From contig JAYESD010000001.1 in assembly GCA_036927565.1 (NCBI GenBank), positions 7,564,001-7,628,000 on the forward strand: a stretch of DNA of 64,000 nt. The letters are read 5' to 3'. The notes beneath the pieces were generated by a model. That model ran no database searches. It saw only the letters and a list, made by a program, of their open reading frames with translations, and had not been told where the DNA came from. Origin of the DNA: Tuctoria greenei. Taxonomy: Eukaryota; Streptophyta; Magnoliopsida; Poales; Poaceae. How positions within the stretch are numbered: position 1 is the first letter of the stretch; every line of letters begins with the position of its first letter. Below are positions 35,023 to 47,008 of this stretch, in pieces. A program made the translations under genes and the position numbers.

Positions 35023-37879
35023 TATCATTTATTACAAGCTATGTTTAAATATTTAAATGTCTTACAATAATGACCTGTAGGTCTAAATAAGATTACAAGC
35101 AAACTAACGGAAAAGTAAACTAGTATGGCTCCATGCACAGGCGTTATGTGGGGGTTGCGCCAGCCTAGAACGCCTCATCCGGATCAGTATAAAAGTCTTC
35201 GTTCTCCACTTTTTCACCATTGTATACTGAGGAAAGAATAACAACAAGCAAGTTTGAGTATCAACGATCAGCAAGTGAGGAAAGAGATGACATGCAAGCT
35301 TTTAGAAGGAGAGTCAAATCCGGGTTAAGCACTATAATATCACATCCTACCCTTAGCTTTTATTAGTACCTACTTCTAGGTGAGTGAACCTAACCATAAC
35401 CTATTTATAAACTAAATCCCAACCAACCAAACCATCATTCCCATTCCTTGACTAATTATGAATTGGACAAGAAGCCGCTCTTGTCCGTGAGCACGGCTGT
35501 CATGACAGTTTTAAACTTTGCAGAGTGTATACTCTTTACCCACAAGCCGTGATTTCATCCCTTGTTGCCAGGTGGACTAAGTAAACCTCTCCGTTGTCAG
35601 TGGTGATCAACCACATTTCACACTTCCGTAGATGTGTGGTTAGGAGATCACTACGAGATCTTTACAAAGGCACTCCCGACTAGCACTAGCCCACTGAGGT
35701 TTCACCGCTGAGGCATCTACTGGAGTACCTCTCCGCCAACAGAAGCCCCCTCTTGAGCCTTGCGGATCCAAGGACAGTTACTCTTATCCCATTCCCCGCA
35801 CTATCTAGACACTGGCACTAAGCCGGGAGGAACCTAATTAATTGATCAAGCTGCCCCATATCCAGTCTTGCGGCGGTACTAATTAGCTAGGTGATTTTCT
35901 CTATAAACCGGTCCTTAGAATCCTGCAAGGTTCATATCCCAAAACTCGGGTCTCGTGCATACTGGACCATACCATACAAACCAACACGTCAGATTCCTAT
36001 TCACTACAATTCATTTCGCATATCACAATAAATGATCATAACAATTAATAATATAACATGTATGTAGAGAATTTCCCTCTCAATACTAAGCATGGCTAAG
36101 CGTAACAATAATGATAAAATACTCCAATCCAACCTGGTGACAAGGAATTATATGGAAGGATAAAGTAAGTAGGATTCTAATTATTAAGTATGTAACTAAC
36201 TAAAACTTAGTAAAACATGTGTAAAATGGTCAAGGACACTTGCCTCCTTGGAAGTGTAGGCCGGCTCGAGGACCGACTCTAATTACATCATCGCATGCGG
36301 AACGAAAAGTAGCAACACACAATAAGAACAATGGACAACATCACAAACAAACAATCATAAAAGAAATTCTACGCAGTTACATCGCTACTGTTATTTCCTT
36401 AGCCGTAGTTTAATTATTGGTGCGGGTTGAAGTTTGGATTTTAGTGTCCATATATGTTTATTAAAGATTCAACATGAAACAACAATTTAAATAAATTACT
36501 TTACCCTAATCAAATTAGAAAATGCTAACAAATACTATCCTAAGGCATATTGCGTAAAAAGAGAGTGTAAACATATGATTTTATGTAATTAAATATTAAT
36601 ACAGGGACTTATGCAAAACAGACCAGGGCAGAGGCCTAAAAATATTTTATAACGTATTCAGGGACTACATAATAAATTTACAGAGGCTAAAAACATAAAT
36701 TCTGGTAAAAACAGGGGCTAATATGCATTATTTATTCATTTTAATAGTGCTAACAGAAATAAATTAAAGTTCAGGGGTGATTTCATAAGATTCAGGGCCT
36801 ATGTGCAAATACTTTTAATCGTGCAGGGGGTTAAGTGTAAAACAGGCAATGGTTTAAACAGTTTTGAATCTAGGCCATTGGATCTAAAGGGGCGGTCCGG
36901 ATTTAAAATAATCAAAAGGGTATGCATGTTATAATCTCAGTCGTCGGGCTCAGATCGACGGTCGAGAATGGGCCACGTCACCCCAAGGGCGGCCTACACC
37001 CAGGAGCGCGGCGGTGCATGGCGGCCACGGCGGTGCCCTCGCTGACGATGGCTAAAATGACCAAACCGACGGCTAGACTACGCGTTATCTACACCAACCG
37101 AAGGAGGGGGATGATGCGCACTCACCTAGGGTGTTTTTGGGGCTTGGAACAAAGCGGAGGGGCGTCGGCGATGGCGAAGCTCGGTGGAGATTGTCGGCCT
37201 TCGGTGAATCCGGCGAAATGACGGCGCACTTCCCGAGCGAAGATGCCTGGCGAGATTCTGGAAGCATGGCGCACGCGTTAGGCAAAGGGTAAGAGAGAAA
37301 TCGTGGGTGAAGCGACGGGAACGTCGGTAACACACCTTACACCGACGACGACTAGGGTTTGAGCTCGACGAGGGAAAAAATGGGGGTGTCGGCCGCAATT
37401 TATATAGGAATTGAGGGCAGCGAAGGATGGAAAGCGATCTCGTGCGAAGGAAATTGGCCGGGGCCATAAAAGCGGTGGAATCGGGGTGGAATCGGCGACC
37501 TTCCTGTCACGAGCGCGAAAGGAAGGAGACAACACTGACATGTGGGGCCCGCGCACAGAGAGAAGGAGAGGAGAAGGAATGGATCAGTTGGGCCTTGGGC
37601 TGGCGTGGGGGAAAGGAAAGGAAGAGGGGAGGGGAAAGGAAATGGGTCAGGGCCAGGATTAAGGCCCACGCAGGGTTTCCTTTTTGTTTTTCTTTTTCTC
37701 TTTTCTTTTCCTTTTATTTGATTTGTATTTTAAAATTTCAAACGGATTCTAGCGCATTTTGAAATAAAAATTTTAAATCAAGGGCAAATGCATGATGCAC
37801 ATCTAATTCAAATCCCTTTATTTCAAATTTTTGAAATTTTGGGTGTTACAACTCTACCCCCCTTAAATGGAATCTCGCC

Positions 37880-40800
37880 CTCGAGATTCAGACGTCCTAA
37901 GAGAAAAGATCGGGGAACTCGGCCTTGAGATCTTCTTCTCTCTCCCATATGAATCGTCTTGTTTCTCATGACACGTCCGAGGTCTCTAGGATCTTGACTG
38001 GCCGTTCTGCATAGGACAGGTCCTCCTACACATCTATAGCCTCCATGGGTAGCTGTTCCTCCGATACTCTCAAGCACTTCTTTAGTTGCGACACGTGGAA
38101 CACGTCGTGTACATCTGACAGTTGAGATGGTAGCTCGAGACGATAAACTACTTCTCCTCTTCTCTCCAATATCTTGAACAGTCCAATGTAACAGGGTGCA
38201 AGCTTTCCCTTTACCTTGAACCGTCTTAGACCTCTTACTGGTGACACCTTGAGATACACAAAGTCTCCGACCTCAAAGGTTAGATCATGTCGTCGGGCAT
38301 CAACATAACTCTTTTGCCCTAACTGTGTTGTTTTTAGATTATTTCGGATTTCTTGCACTTGTCGTTTGGCTTCTTTGAGTATCTCCGGTCCAAACACTTG
38401 ACCTTCTCCGGTCTGATTCCAAAATAACGGTGTTCTACACTTTCACCCATAAAGCGCCTCGAACGGGGACATCTTGAGACTGGCTTGGTAGCTGTTGTTG
38501 TAAGATAATTCCGCATAGGTCAGATTCTTGTCCCAACTCTTGCTGTTCTTCAAGGCACACGCTCGCAGCATACCCTCCAAGATCTGATTTGTGCGTTCTG
38601 TCTGACCATCCATCTGCAGGTGATACGCTGAGCTGAAATTAAGATGAGTGTCCATTGACTCATGTAGTTTCTGCCAGAACCTTGAAGTGAACTGGGTACC
38701 TCGATCAGACACTATTGAATTGGGTACCTCGATCAGACACTATCTTCTTCAGAACACCGTGCAAATATACAATCCTTACCATGTAAAATTCTGCCAACTG
38801 CAAAATATTGTAGCTTTCTTTGACCGGAATGAAGGCAGTGACTTTCATCAAACGGTCCAATACAACCCATATGGAGTGGTATCCTGATTGAGTCCTTGGA
38901 AACCCCACAATGAAGTCCATACTTATCTCTTCCCACTTCCACTCGAGTATCTTGAGTGGTTGAACTAGTCCAGCATGTCTCTGATGTTCCGCCTTGACCA
39001 ACTGACACGTGTCACACAAAGCCACATATTTAGCCACATCTCGCTTCATACCAAGCCACCAGTATTGATCCTTAAGATCTTGGTACATATTGGTACTTCA
39101 AGGATGAATAGAGTAGTACGAGTCGTGGGCTTTTCTCAATATCAATTCTTGGATCCCCTTGACATTTGGCACACATATCCTCTTCCCTAACCATAGGGTT
39201 TCGTGTTCATCTTCCCTGAAATCTGGGGCTCTACCAACCTTCATCAGCTTCTTAAGTTTCTAGATTTTCTTATCCTCTTTTTGCCCCTCTCTAATGTCTT
39301 GTTCCAATGTGGAATCCACTTCCATAACTACCGCATCTGCGTTAGACACTATGCATAGGTTTAGTCTTGCAAATTCCTCACATGGCTACAGTTGATGAGC
39401 TTGTCTCGTCATACTGTTGCATTGTGCTTTCCTACTCAAAGCATCCGCGACTACATTTGCCTTTCCAGGGTGATAGTTGATCCCAACATCAAAATCATTA
39501 ATGAGTTCCAACCATCTTCGTTGGCAAAGGTTAAGGTCCGGCTGAGTGAAGATGTACTTCAAGCTTTTGTGGTCGGTGTAAATTTCCGTCCTTTTCCCGA
39601 TCAGGTAGTGTCTCCATAACTTCAGTGCATGAACTACAACTGTTAATTTCAGATAATGGGTTGGATAATTCTTCTCATGCGTTTTGAGATGTCTGGAAGC
39701 ATAAGCCACCACATGTCCCTCTTGCATCAAAACACATCTCAGTCCTTGTCCGGAAGCATCACAATAGACCAAGAACTCTTTTTGCATATCCGGCATGACC
39801 AACACTGGAGCAGTGGTTAACCTCTTCTTCAACTCGGTGAATCTTGCTTCACATTCTGGTGTCCACTTGAATGTAGCTCCCTTCTCGAGTAACTTGGTTA
39901 GCGACCGAGAGATCTTTGAAAATCCCTTAATAAATCGTCGATAATAACCAGCCATTCTCAAGAAGCTTCTGATGTGTCCCACATTTTCCGATGTCTCCCA
40001 CTTGAGAACATCTGCCACTTTACTCGGAACCACTAATACTCCTCCTTCTGATAGACATGTCCCAAGAATGACATATGCTTCAACCAAAACTCACACTTCC
40101 TGAATTTAGCGTACAAGTAGTGCTCTCTAAGCTTATGTAGTGCCAACCTCAAATGTTCCTCGTGCTCTTCTTTACTCCTGGAGAATATCAAGATATCGTC
40201 GATAAATACCACCACAAACTTGTCCAAATACTCCATAAACACCTTGTTCATGAGATACATGAAGTAGGCGGGGGCATTGGTCAACCCGAAGGACATAACA
40301 ATATTACTCATAAAGTCTGTACCGGGTGGCAAAGGTTGTCTTGGGTATGTCTGACGGGCGAATCTTCAACTGGTGATATCCGAAACGAAGGTCTATCTTG
40401 GAGAATACACAAGCTCCTCTCAATTGATCAAACAGATAATCAATCCGTGGCAGCGGGTACTTGTTCTTGATGGTAACTGCGTTGAGAGCATGATAATCCA
40501 CACATAATCTTTGAGTGACATCCTTCTTCGATACTAATATGACTGGTGCACCCCAAGGTGATGAACTAGGGCGAATGTATCCTTTCTCCAATAGCTCTTT
40601 AATGTGATCCTTTAGCTCGGCTAACTGCTGAGCGTGCATTCTATAGGGCCTCTTATATATTGGGGCCCCTCTAGGCACTAGCTCAATGATGAATTCAATT
40701 TCTCGGTCAGGAGGTATACACGGTAACTCCTGAGGGAACACGTATAGGAATTCACTGACAACTCAAATCTCTTTGGCAATCTCAGTTTGATTGAGTCTGA

Positions 40801-41290
40801 TACTCTGTGTTGGAACTTGATTTGGAGCAAATACGACCTCTGTACCATCGGTGTGGGTCAAGCAGATTGTTCTAGTGGCACAGTGGATTACCCCTTGATA
40901 CTTGGTCAACCAATCCATTCCCAGGATAATATATAGGCTGCATGACTCTAGCACGATAAGGTTTGCTGAGAAATCTATCCCCCTTATATCTAGACTTACA
41001 TTAGGGCATACATGCCTGGTTACCATCTCTCCTCCAGGAGAATTGACTAATAGCACACAGGTCATAGGTGTAACTACCATGCCATGCCTCCTTACGAACT
41101 CCTTAGATATGAAATAATGTGTAGCACCCGAGTCAAATAACATTGTGGCAAAGAAAGAGTTGACAGGGATCGTACCAATCACAACATCAGGTGCATCCTG
41201 AGCTTGCCCCAAGGCCACATGGTTAACTCTCCCGTGAGGTTGGTTCTGCTGCATCTTCGGACAATGGGTGGAGTAGTGACCAGGCTCACC
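37880..41290 (-). pseudogene. Chromovirus pol: protease, RT, RNase H, integrase, chromodomain remnant
   Basis: Read on the minus strand: aspartic protease MLFDSGATHYFISKEFV near 41140; RT with PSSSPWGAPVILVSKK, YPLPRIDYLFDQL and the catalytic FIDDILIFSRS near 40200; RNase H EFLVYCDASGQGLRCVLMQE near 39770 and ADALSR; integrase zinc-binding and core CDTCQLVKAEHQRH, VSDRGTQF, MDGQTERTNQ; and a terminal chromodomain start (LSYAERPVKILETS, about 37960-38020). The frame is broken by stops and shifts, for example near 40740, 40330 and 38705, where a 28 bp tandem duplication sits in the integrase core. The middle of the chromodomain is missing. Inactive. Confidence 0.9.
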
Positions 41291-42380
41291 ACAAAGATAG
41301 CACTTGAGTGACGGGTTGACGCCCTGAGCTTTATTGGCGGCTTGTTGATTCTGTTGTGGTCGTCCAACAGGGCGAGGAGCTGGACGCAGTGGGCAAGGCT
41401 GCTACATCTGTGGGCGTTGCGGCTTGTTGTATGGGGTTGGTGGTCTGTAGGCAGGGTTAGGATACCTCTGTGCTCGGTAAGGGTAAGGACCTTGAGGGTG
41501 TATCACGGGTCCCATTAGCTGAGGGGCAAAGCGAGGGCGGGTATTGCTGCCAGAAGACTATCCCTGCACTATCTTCCTCTTACGGATATCTTCGTCGAGT
41601 TCTTTCTTCTTCCTCTCCACTGTGAAAGCCATATCCACCAGCTTCTCGAAGTTAGGATAGTCACAAGAGGACATTGCGTATTGAAGCTCCTTATCCAACC
41701 CTTTCTTGAAGTAATATTGCTTTTTGTCATCTACAGCCACATCCTCAGGTGCATAGAGGGACAACTGTGTAAACTTGTTCAGGCACTCCCGAACACTCAT
41801 GTTCCCCTGCTTCAGACTCAGAAACTCTTCACGCTTTGCTTCAACCTTGCCTTCAGGCACATGATGGTTTCAGAAGCTGTTCTTGAACTCCAGCCAAGTG
41901 ATGTTCTCTGGTCCTCATGTGCAGCAATGTATGTAGTCCACGAGTCAGCTGCTAACCCAGTGAGTTGATGAGATGCAAGTAAAACTCTCTCATGTCCTGG
42001 ACATTGTATTATTCTCAGCTTGTTCTCAATGACCTTCAGCCAGTCATCCGATCCGCATCCATGTGGTCTACAACACTAGCAAATGTTGGGGGTTGGGTAT
42101 TTAGGAAGTCTCTCAAGTGTGACCTGGGTCCTTGTGCTGACTGTGGTTGAGGCTGATTTGGGGGTGGAGGTGGAGGGGCTTGCTGGGCTTGTTGCATGTT
42201 GGCCACCACTTGTGTTAGGTTTTGCATCATCTGCATCTGCATGGCCATCATTTGTTGCATGTGATTCATTGCAGGTGCTTCACAGGCATCTCTCCCGTTC
42301 CATTTTGGCAGCTGAAACCCTTCACCTTCATCATTGTCGAGGGGCATACCACAGCCACAACCTCTTCCCCTGCCCGCCAT
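41260..42380 (-). pseudogene. Chromovirus gag, decayed
   Basis: Starts MAGRGRGCGCGMPLDNDEGE at 42380. Met/Gln-rich segment (MQQMMAMQMQMMQNLTQVVA), then a frame-broken capsid region (KREEFLSLKQGNMSVREC, MSSCDYPNFEKLVDMAFTVE), and one zinc knuckle CYLCGEPGHYSTHC at about 41302-41260. Stops and frameshifts at about 42036 and 41870. In the unbroken element its ATG would follow the accessory ORF by about 0.3 kb. Confidence 0.85.
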
Positions 42381-42436
42381 CTGAATTACGAAGCAAATAT
42401 AGTCTTAGGAACTAATACAACTAGCAGAAGACTACT

Positions 42437-44051
42437 TGAATGTGGCCTAGAGGGGGGGGGGTGAATAGGCCTTTTTGATTTTATGACAGAACCTGCAACA
42501 CTTAACAACCAGAGCAAATCTCGAGATATCGGACTAGTCCGGTAGAGTGCGGACTAGTCCGGTGTGTACCAACTAGGTTTATCAAATTTGATCGATTATC
42601 TTGATCCTAGGATGTATGCAGCGGAAATATACTTGTAATTGAAGTGTTACAAATCTATAAACTAGGATGTACCACAAGTTAATCTTATATTCAATGTTTC
42701 AACATAAAGTGAGTAAGATTGGTTGAAACCCTAGATATATATGAAGTGTAAGAACAATGAGCGCAAAGAAAGAACACAAGCACTTTATCCCATGGTTCGG
42801 TTCCCACAGAGGCAACCTACGTCTACGTTGAGGAGTCCACAAAAGGATCGGGTCTTCTCCAACCCTACCCTCTTCGGATCGCCACAGAGGCCAATCCTCT
42901 TCACTTATCACAAAGGGCAAATAACCGAATTCAAAGGGCCTTCTCACACTTTGAGGGCTCCCCAAGATTACAATATGGACCCCACCAAGAACAAACTCGT
43001 AAGATCAAAATGAAAACCACAAGAGTGTGTTAGGGAATCAAACCAAGAGCTCAATGAGTGATGAATCGTGTCTCTTCAATGATCCAAAGTGTATCCTCAA
43101 GGGATTGATCTTTCTTGCGTTTGATTTCGTGGAGAGAGGTGTTTTCTAGGCTCTTGCGAGGTGTGACAGCGCAGGGGGTCGAGAGATGTGAAAGATGGGC
43201 CGTGCATATCTATTTATATGGGGTTACAAAAAGTTACCGTTAGGGTTTAGGAATATCGGACTAGTCCGTGGCGGACACCGGACTAGTCCGGTGTGCTGCG
43301 TGAAGAAAATCCTAGGTGTCCTGAAATATCGAACTTGTCCGGCTGAGAGCGAACTTGTCCGATTTGGGTTCTGGAAATCTTCGTACTAGTCCGATAAATA
43401 TCGAACTTGTCCGGATATGTGAAACCCTAAGTGAATTTGGGACAAGTCCGCACTTGGAGGACTTGTCCGATTTAGGTCAGAGGGTTTTTTCAGACTAGTC
43501 CGTGCTAATATCGGACTTGTTCGATTGACATCAGAAAGATATCGGACTAGTCCGTTGTGTTATCAGACTTGTCCGATTTTGTGCAACTTGTGAAGTGTTT
43601 GGAGGACTAGTCCGCAATGGGGAGGACTAGTCCGATTCTAGTCAGATAGACATCGGACTAGTCCGTGGAGATATCGGACTAGTCCGGCCAGTGAAAGACT
43701 GGACTGTGAGGACAAGTCTGCATTGTGAGGACTTGTCCGATCTTGTGCAGAAAGATATCGGACTAGTCCAGGGTCAGTCGGACTAGTCCGATCCTGTATA
43801 AATATGTGCAATGTGTGTGATTATGTGTGCTTCAGCTCTTGGGGTGTGTTTCCTTAACACACTCCATACACAATGATCTACTACACTTGTTTCTTGAGCT
43901 CTTTTCTGCATTGTTCCTCATTCTCCTTTCTTTTTGGCACCTTGCTCATTTTCTCATTAGAACCTATGCTCATCTCAACAAAGTGGTTAGAATCTCATTT
44001 GCTTGTCATAAATCATCCAAAGCCCACAAGGGATTCCTAGATGCACTTTCA
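42437..44051 (-). repeat. Copia-3 3' LTR with GGACTAGTCC motif array
   Basis: Between about 43255 and 43795 it has roughly two dozen spaced quasi-palindromes, of the forms ATCGGACTAGTCCG, GGACTTGTCCG and GGACAAGTCCG, with a further pair near 42530. A minus-strand CATATAAATAG TATA-like motif lies at about 43215. Confidence 0.9.
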
Positions 44052-44551
44052 ATCTCCCCCTTTTTGGTGATTGATGACAACCAATTGAAATTTCACAAAA
44101 TATGATAAAAAGTTGAGATTTTCATGAAGTGTGCACATATGAGTTTAAAACATATTAAGCAATGAAAACATGATTCATATGCACACTCTTTATGGTGGGA
44201 TGCAGAGCTAAGTGTATAGAAACAAAAATCATGATGAGAATGACATAATTGACATCAACATGTTAATAACAATCATATATGCCATTCTTGGAGCAAAATC
44301 ACATATTTTATCAATATCTTCACAAACAGTTCAAAACATTGCATCACAAGACCAATAGTATTAAAAGAGCATATTAAAAGTCTTACAACCCACAAATAGA
44401 CAAAAGACACAAAAAGAGAGAGCTCTCCTCGCATCCTACAGCTAAAGCCTAAGACTCTAAGACTCCCCCTCAATCTCTCCCCCTTTGGCATCAAGACACC
44501 AAAAAGAAGCAGAGGAGGGACCTGAGGTCTTCAAGCCTCACTGTCGGTCCT

Positions 44552-46078
44552 CTAATCATATTCATCTTCATTCTCTGGCTGATGAGGAGGAGGAGGAGGA
44601 ACGGAGCCACTTGAGTCCCCAATGCCAAAATAGGCAAGCTTTGAGGGAGTCAAGGGCCTGAGCTCGGTGAAGTCAGAATCTGAGTCATCAGAAATGACTG
44701 GAGACCCAATGGGCTCGATCTTCAACTTTTGGCAAATCTACTTCACATTCTCTTTGACATATCTCATGTCGGTCTTTCTCCTCTTGTTTAGCTTGTGGGC
44801 CTTCACTTCGGCCTTTTTGCAGGAGGCAAAGATGGTTGACAGGTACTTCAAGATGCCACTTGGGTACCCCTTTTGAGGAAGGGCCCTAGGAGCGGGAGTA
44901 GCCCTAGCATCTCCACTGGCTCTCACTGGAGCCTCAGGGCTGGAAGCTGGAGAGGGAGCTGCTTGAATACTTGGCTGTTGAGGCTTCTGGGGCCTCAAGG
45001 GTAGGTGCTCCACATCCTTGACGAGCTCTATGCCTGTGACCTTCTCAATCATGAACATGAGGTAAGGTGCGTAGCCACAGGACCTGTTCGGCGTGCAGGA
45101 GATGTTCACCATGTCGCTCCAAATATATTCAAAGACATCAAATTTCCTGTCTTTGCTAATGACCTTCATCAAGGTCCTGAGGTATCCCTGCACACTTCGT
45201 GCATCCCCATCCTTGGGGGCAATGGTCTTTCTTAGAACCCTGTTCAACACTACAAAGAAAGGCTTCATATTCTTGGTAGAAGGGTGGTTGAACTTAGAGT
45301 TGGGTTCATAAATAAACTTCATCCTGTCCTTCTCAATGACACCAATGTTGTGGATGATCACATTGTCATTGCTTGAGGTGTCAAGATGTAGCAGTCTTGC
45401 AAATTCTTCATAGGTGACGGTGTACTTGGATCCATGAGTCATCCAAGTCACCCTTTCTTCCTCATCACTAGCAAAGTGACAAGTGGCATAAAATTGGGCA
45501 ATCACCTCATCATTCCAATTGTTTCGGAAGGCAAAGAGGTCCTTCAAGCCATGCCTCTCAATAGCCTCTACTACCTCCACAAAGGGTGAGCAACCCTTCT
45601 TCTCAAAATGCGTCCAATCTATCCATTGGCTGCACACCACGGGCGTCTTCATTGGGAGATAGATGGTCTTGTATAAATCTGCATGAAAATTACTCCAAAG
45701 CCTCCCATCAGCAGCTTGCTTTGGATGGCTGTAACAATCAACATTCCTGAACTTGACCGCCGTGCCACTACCCTTTCCATTGAATCTCTCCTCAACGGGA
45801 TCCCGGGCCCCTTCCCTTGGAACTGACAACTTTAGGGGGCCAATCGGGCCCGTCGCAATCCCTTTGCCCTCCCCTTTTGCTTGGCGAGGGCCACCTCCAG
45901 CAGAAGACTTGGAGGCAGGCTTCTTCGCGAGCACTTTCCTTCAAGTCTGGGGAGGAGAAGGAGCCGGCTCGAATGAGCGCTCTTGGCGCTTCTTGCTTAG
46001 GCTCGTTGAGGACCGAAGCACGGCTTTGTGGTCCATCTCAGCCTCGAAATCAGAGATTTCATCGTTGGTGCTCGACAT
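44552..46078 (-). pseudogene. Copia-3 accessory ORF between RNase H and 3' LTR
   Basis: Frame opens MSSTNDEISDFEAEMDHKAV at 46078. It is interrupted by a TGA near 45943, reopens (VLAKKPASKSSAGGGPRQAK), runs 398 codons to a TAG at 44740-44738, and would continue 61 codons to 44552. The central part (WSNFHADLYKTIYLPMKTPV, KYTVTYEEFARLLHLDTSSN, DVFEYIWSDMVNISCTPNRS) resembles plant transposon proteins of unknown function. The tail has a bipartite basic stretch (KKAEVKAHKLNKRRK). Position equals the accessory ORF of Copia-2. No transmembrane segment seen. Confidence 0.75.
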
Positions 46079-46159
46079 TGTCCTGAGAATGGATTTCACA
46101 AGGTATTGATGAGAATAGATAACAAGGAATTGCATTGGGGAATTAAGAAGTTAGGGTTG

Positions 46160-46770
46160 AGTTCAAAAAAATCGGACTAGTCCGGTGTATAGGCACGGAC
46201 TAGTCCGGTTGACCGGACTTGTCCATGCATGGGCCGGACTAGTCCGGTGTTCAACCTCTAGAACCCTAACGCTTAGCATCAATGTAATACATCAAGGAAG
46301 CATGTATATGGTGATAGGAACCAATCTAGTTGATCAACATTGAAGGAAATAGCAATTTCTAGGGTTTGGGATGAGATTTTACCAAAATTGCTTGATTCTC
46401 AGAGATGTAGGGGTTGAAGGATCAGACAAGTCTGTGGTCTTCAATCCCTACGCGAAGGAGGTCAATTTCCACCCAAACTTGTGAAGTTTTGATGGAGGAA
46501 TCAAGGAATCGCCTTGGGGAGCTCGAGCGTGGAGAGAGAAAGCTTGAGGCAAGTGTGGGGTGAGGAAGATTAGGGTTTAGCGGCGGCTAGGGTTATGGAC
46601 ACGAAAAATCGGACAAGTCCGAAAATGATCGGACTAGTTTGAACTTTTCCAGAGACTATATCGGACTAGTCCGTGGTCTTTCGGACTAGTCCGTCCTAAC
46701 CATCACACTACGGACTAGTCTGCACGGGCGGACAAGTCCGGGCAACCACGTACTAGTTTGTGGTCACCAG
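46160..46770 (-). promoter_or_regulatory. Motif array upstream of Copia-3 accessory ORF
   Basis: Non-coding spacer before the accessory ORF with GGACTAGTCCGG-type motifs clustered at about 46172-46245 and again at 46605-46760. An AT-rich TATA-like stretch lies near 46790-46800. The layout matches the spacer in Copia-2. Regulatory role inferred. Confidence 0.4.
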
Positions 46771-47008
46771 GGAAGAAATGCTTAGCCCATTCATATATAT
46801 TCGAAGATACTTATTTAGAAATTAGGGAGGTAAAGCAAATCAAATAATTTTGATGAATATGATCAGTAAGCATACAACAATCAATCAATGATCATAATTT
46901 ACCAAGATCTAGTAATTGACATAGTTTTTTTTTCGGAAAAAATTGAGAGAGATGATTTTCACAACACAAACAACGAATTTTGAAAATAGCATTAAGGTAT
47001 ACAAGATT

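Larger units (their letters stand above)
32647..37850 (-). repeat. Chromovirus 3' LTR, split by a DNA transposon
   Basis: LTR sequence occupies 32647-32731 and 35025-37850, about 2.9 kb in total. It matches the partial right LTR (54629-55230) over both parts, which proves the middle is an insertion. A minus-strand TATATAAA lies at 37406-37399. No gene is seen in 35025-37850; ORFs at 36922-37669 are short and overlap on both strands. It is abutted by the polypurine tract (AAGGGGGGTAGAGT on the minus strand). Confidence 0.85.
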
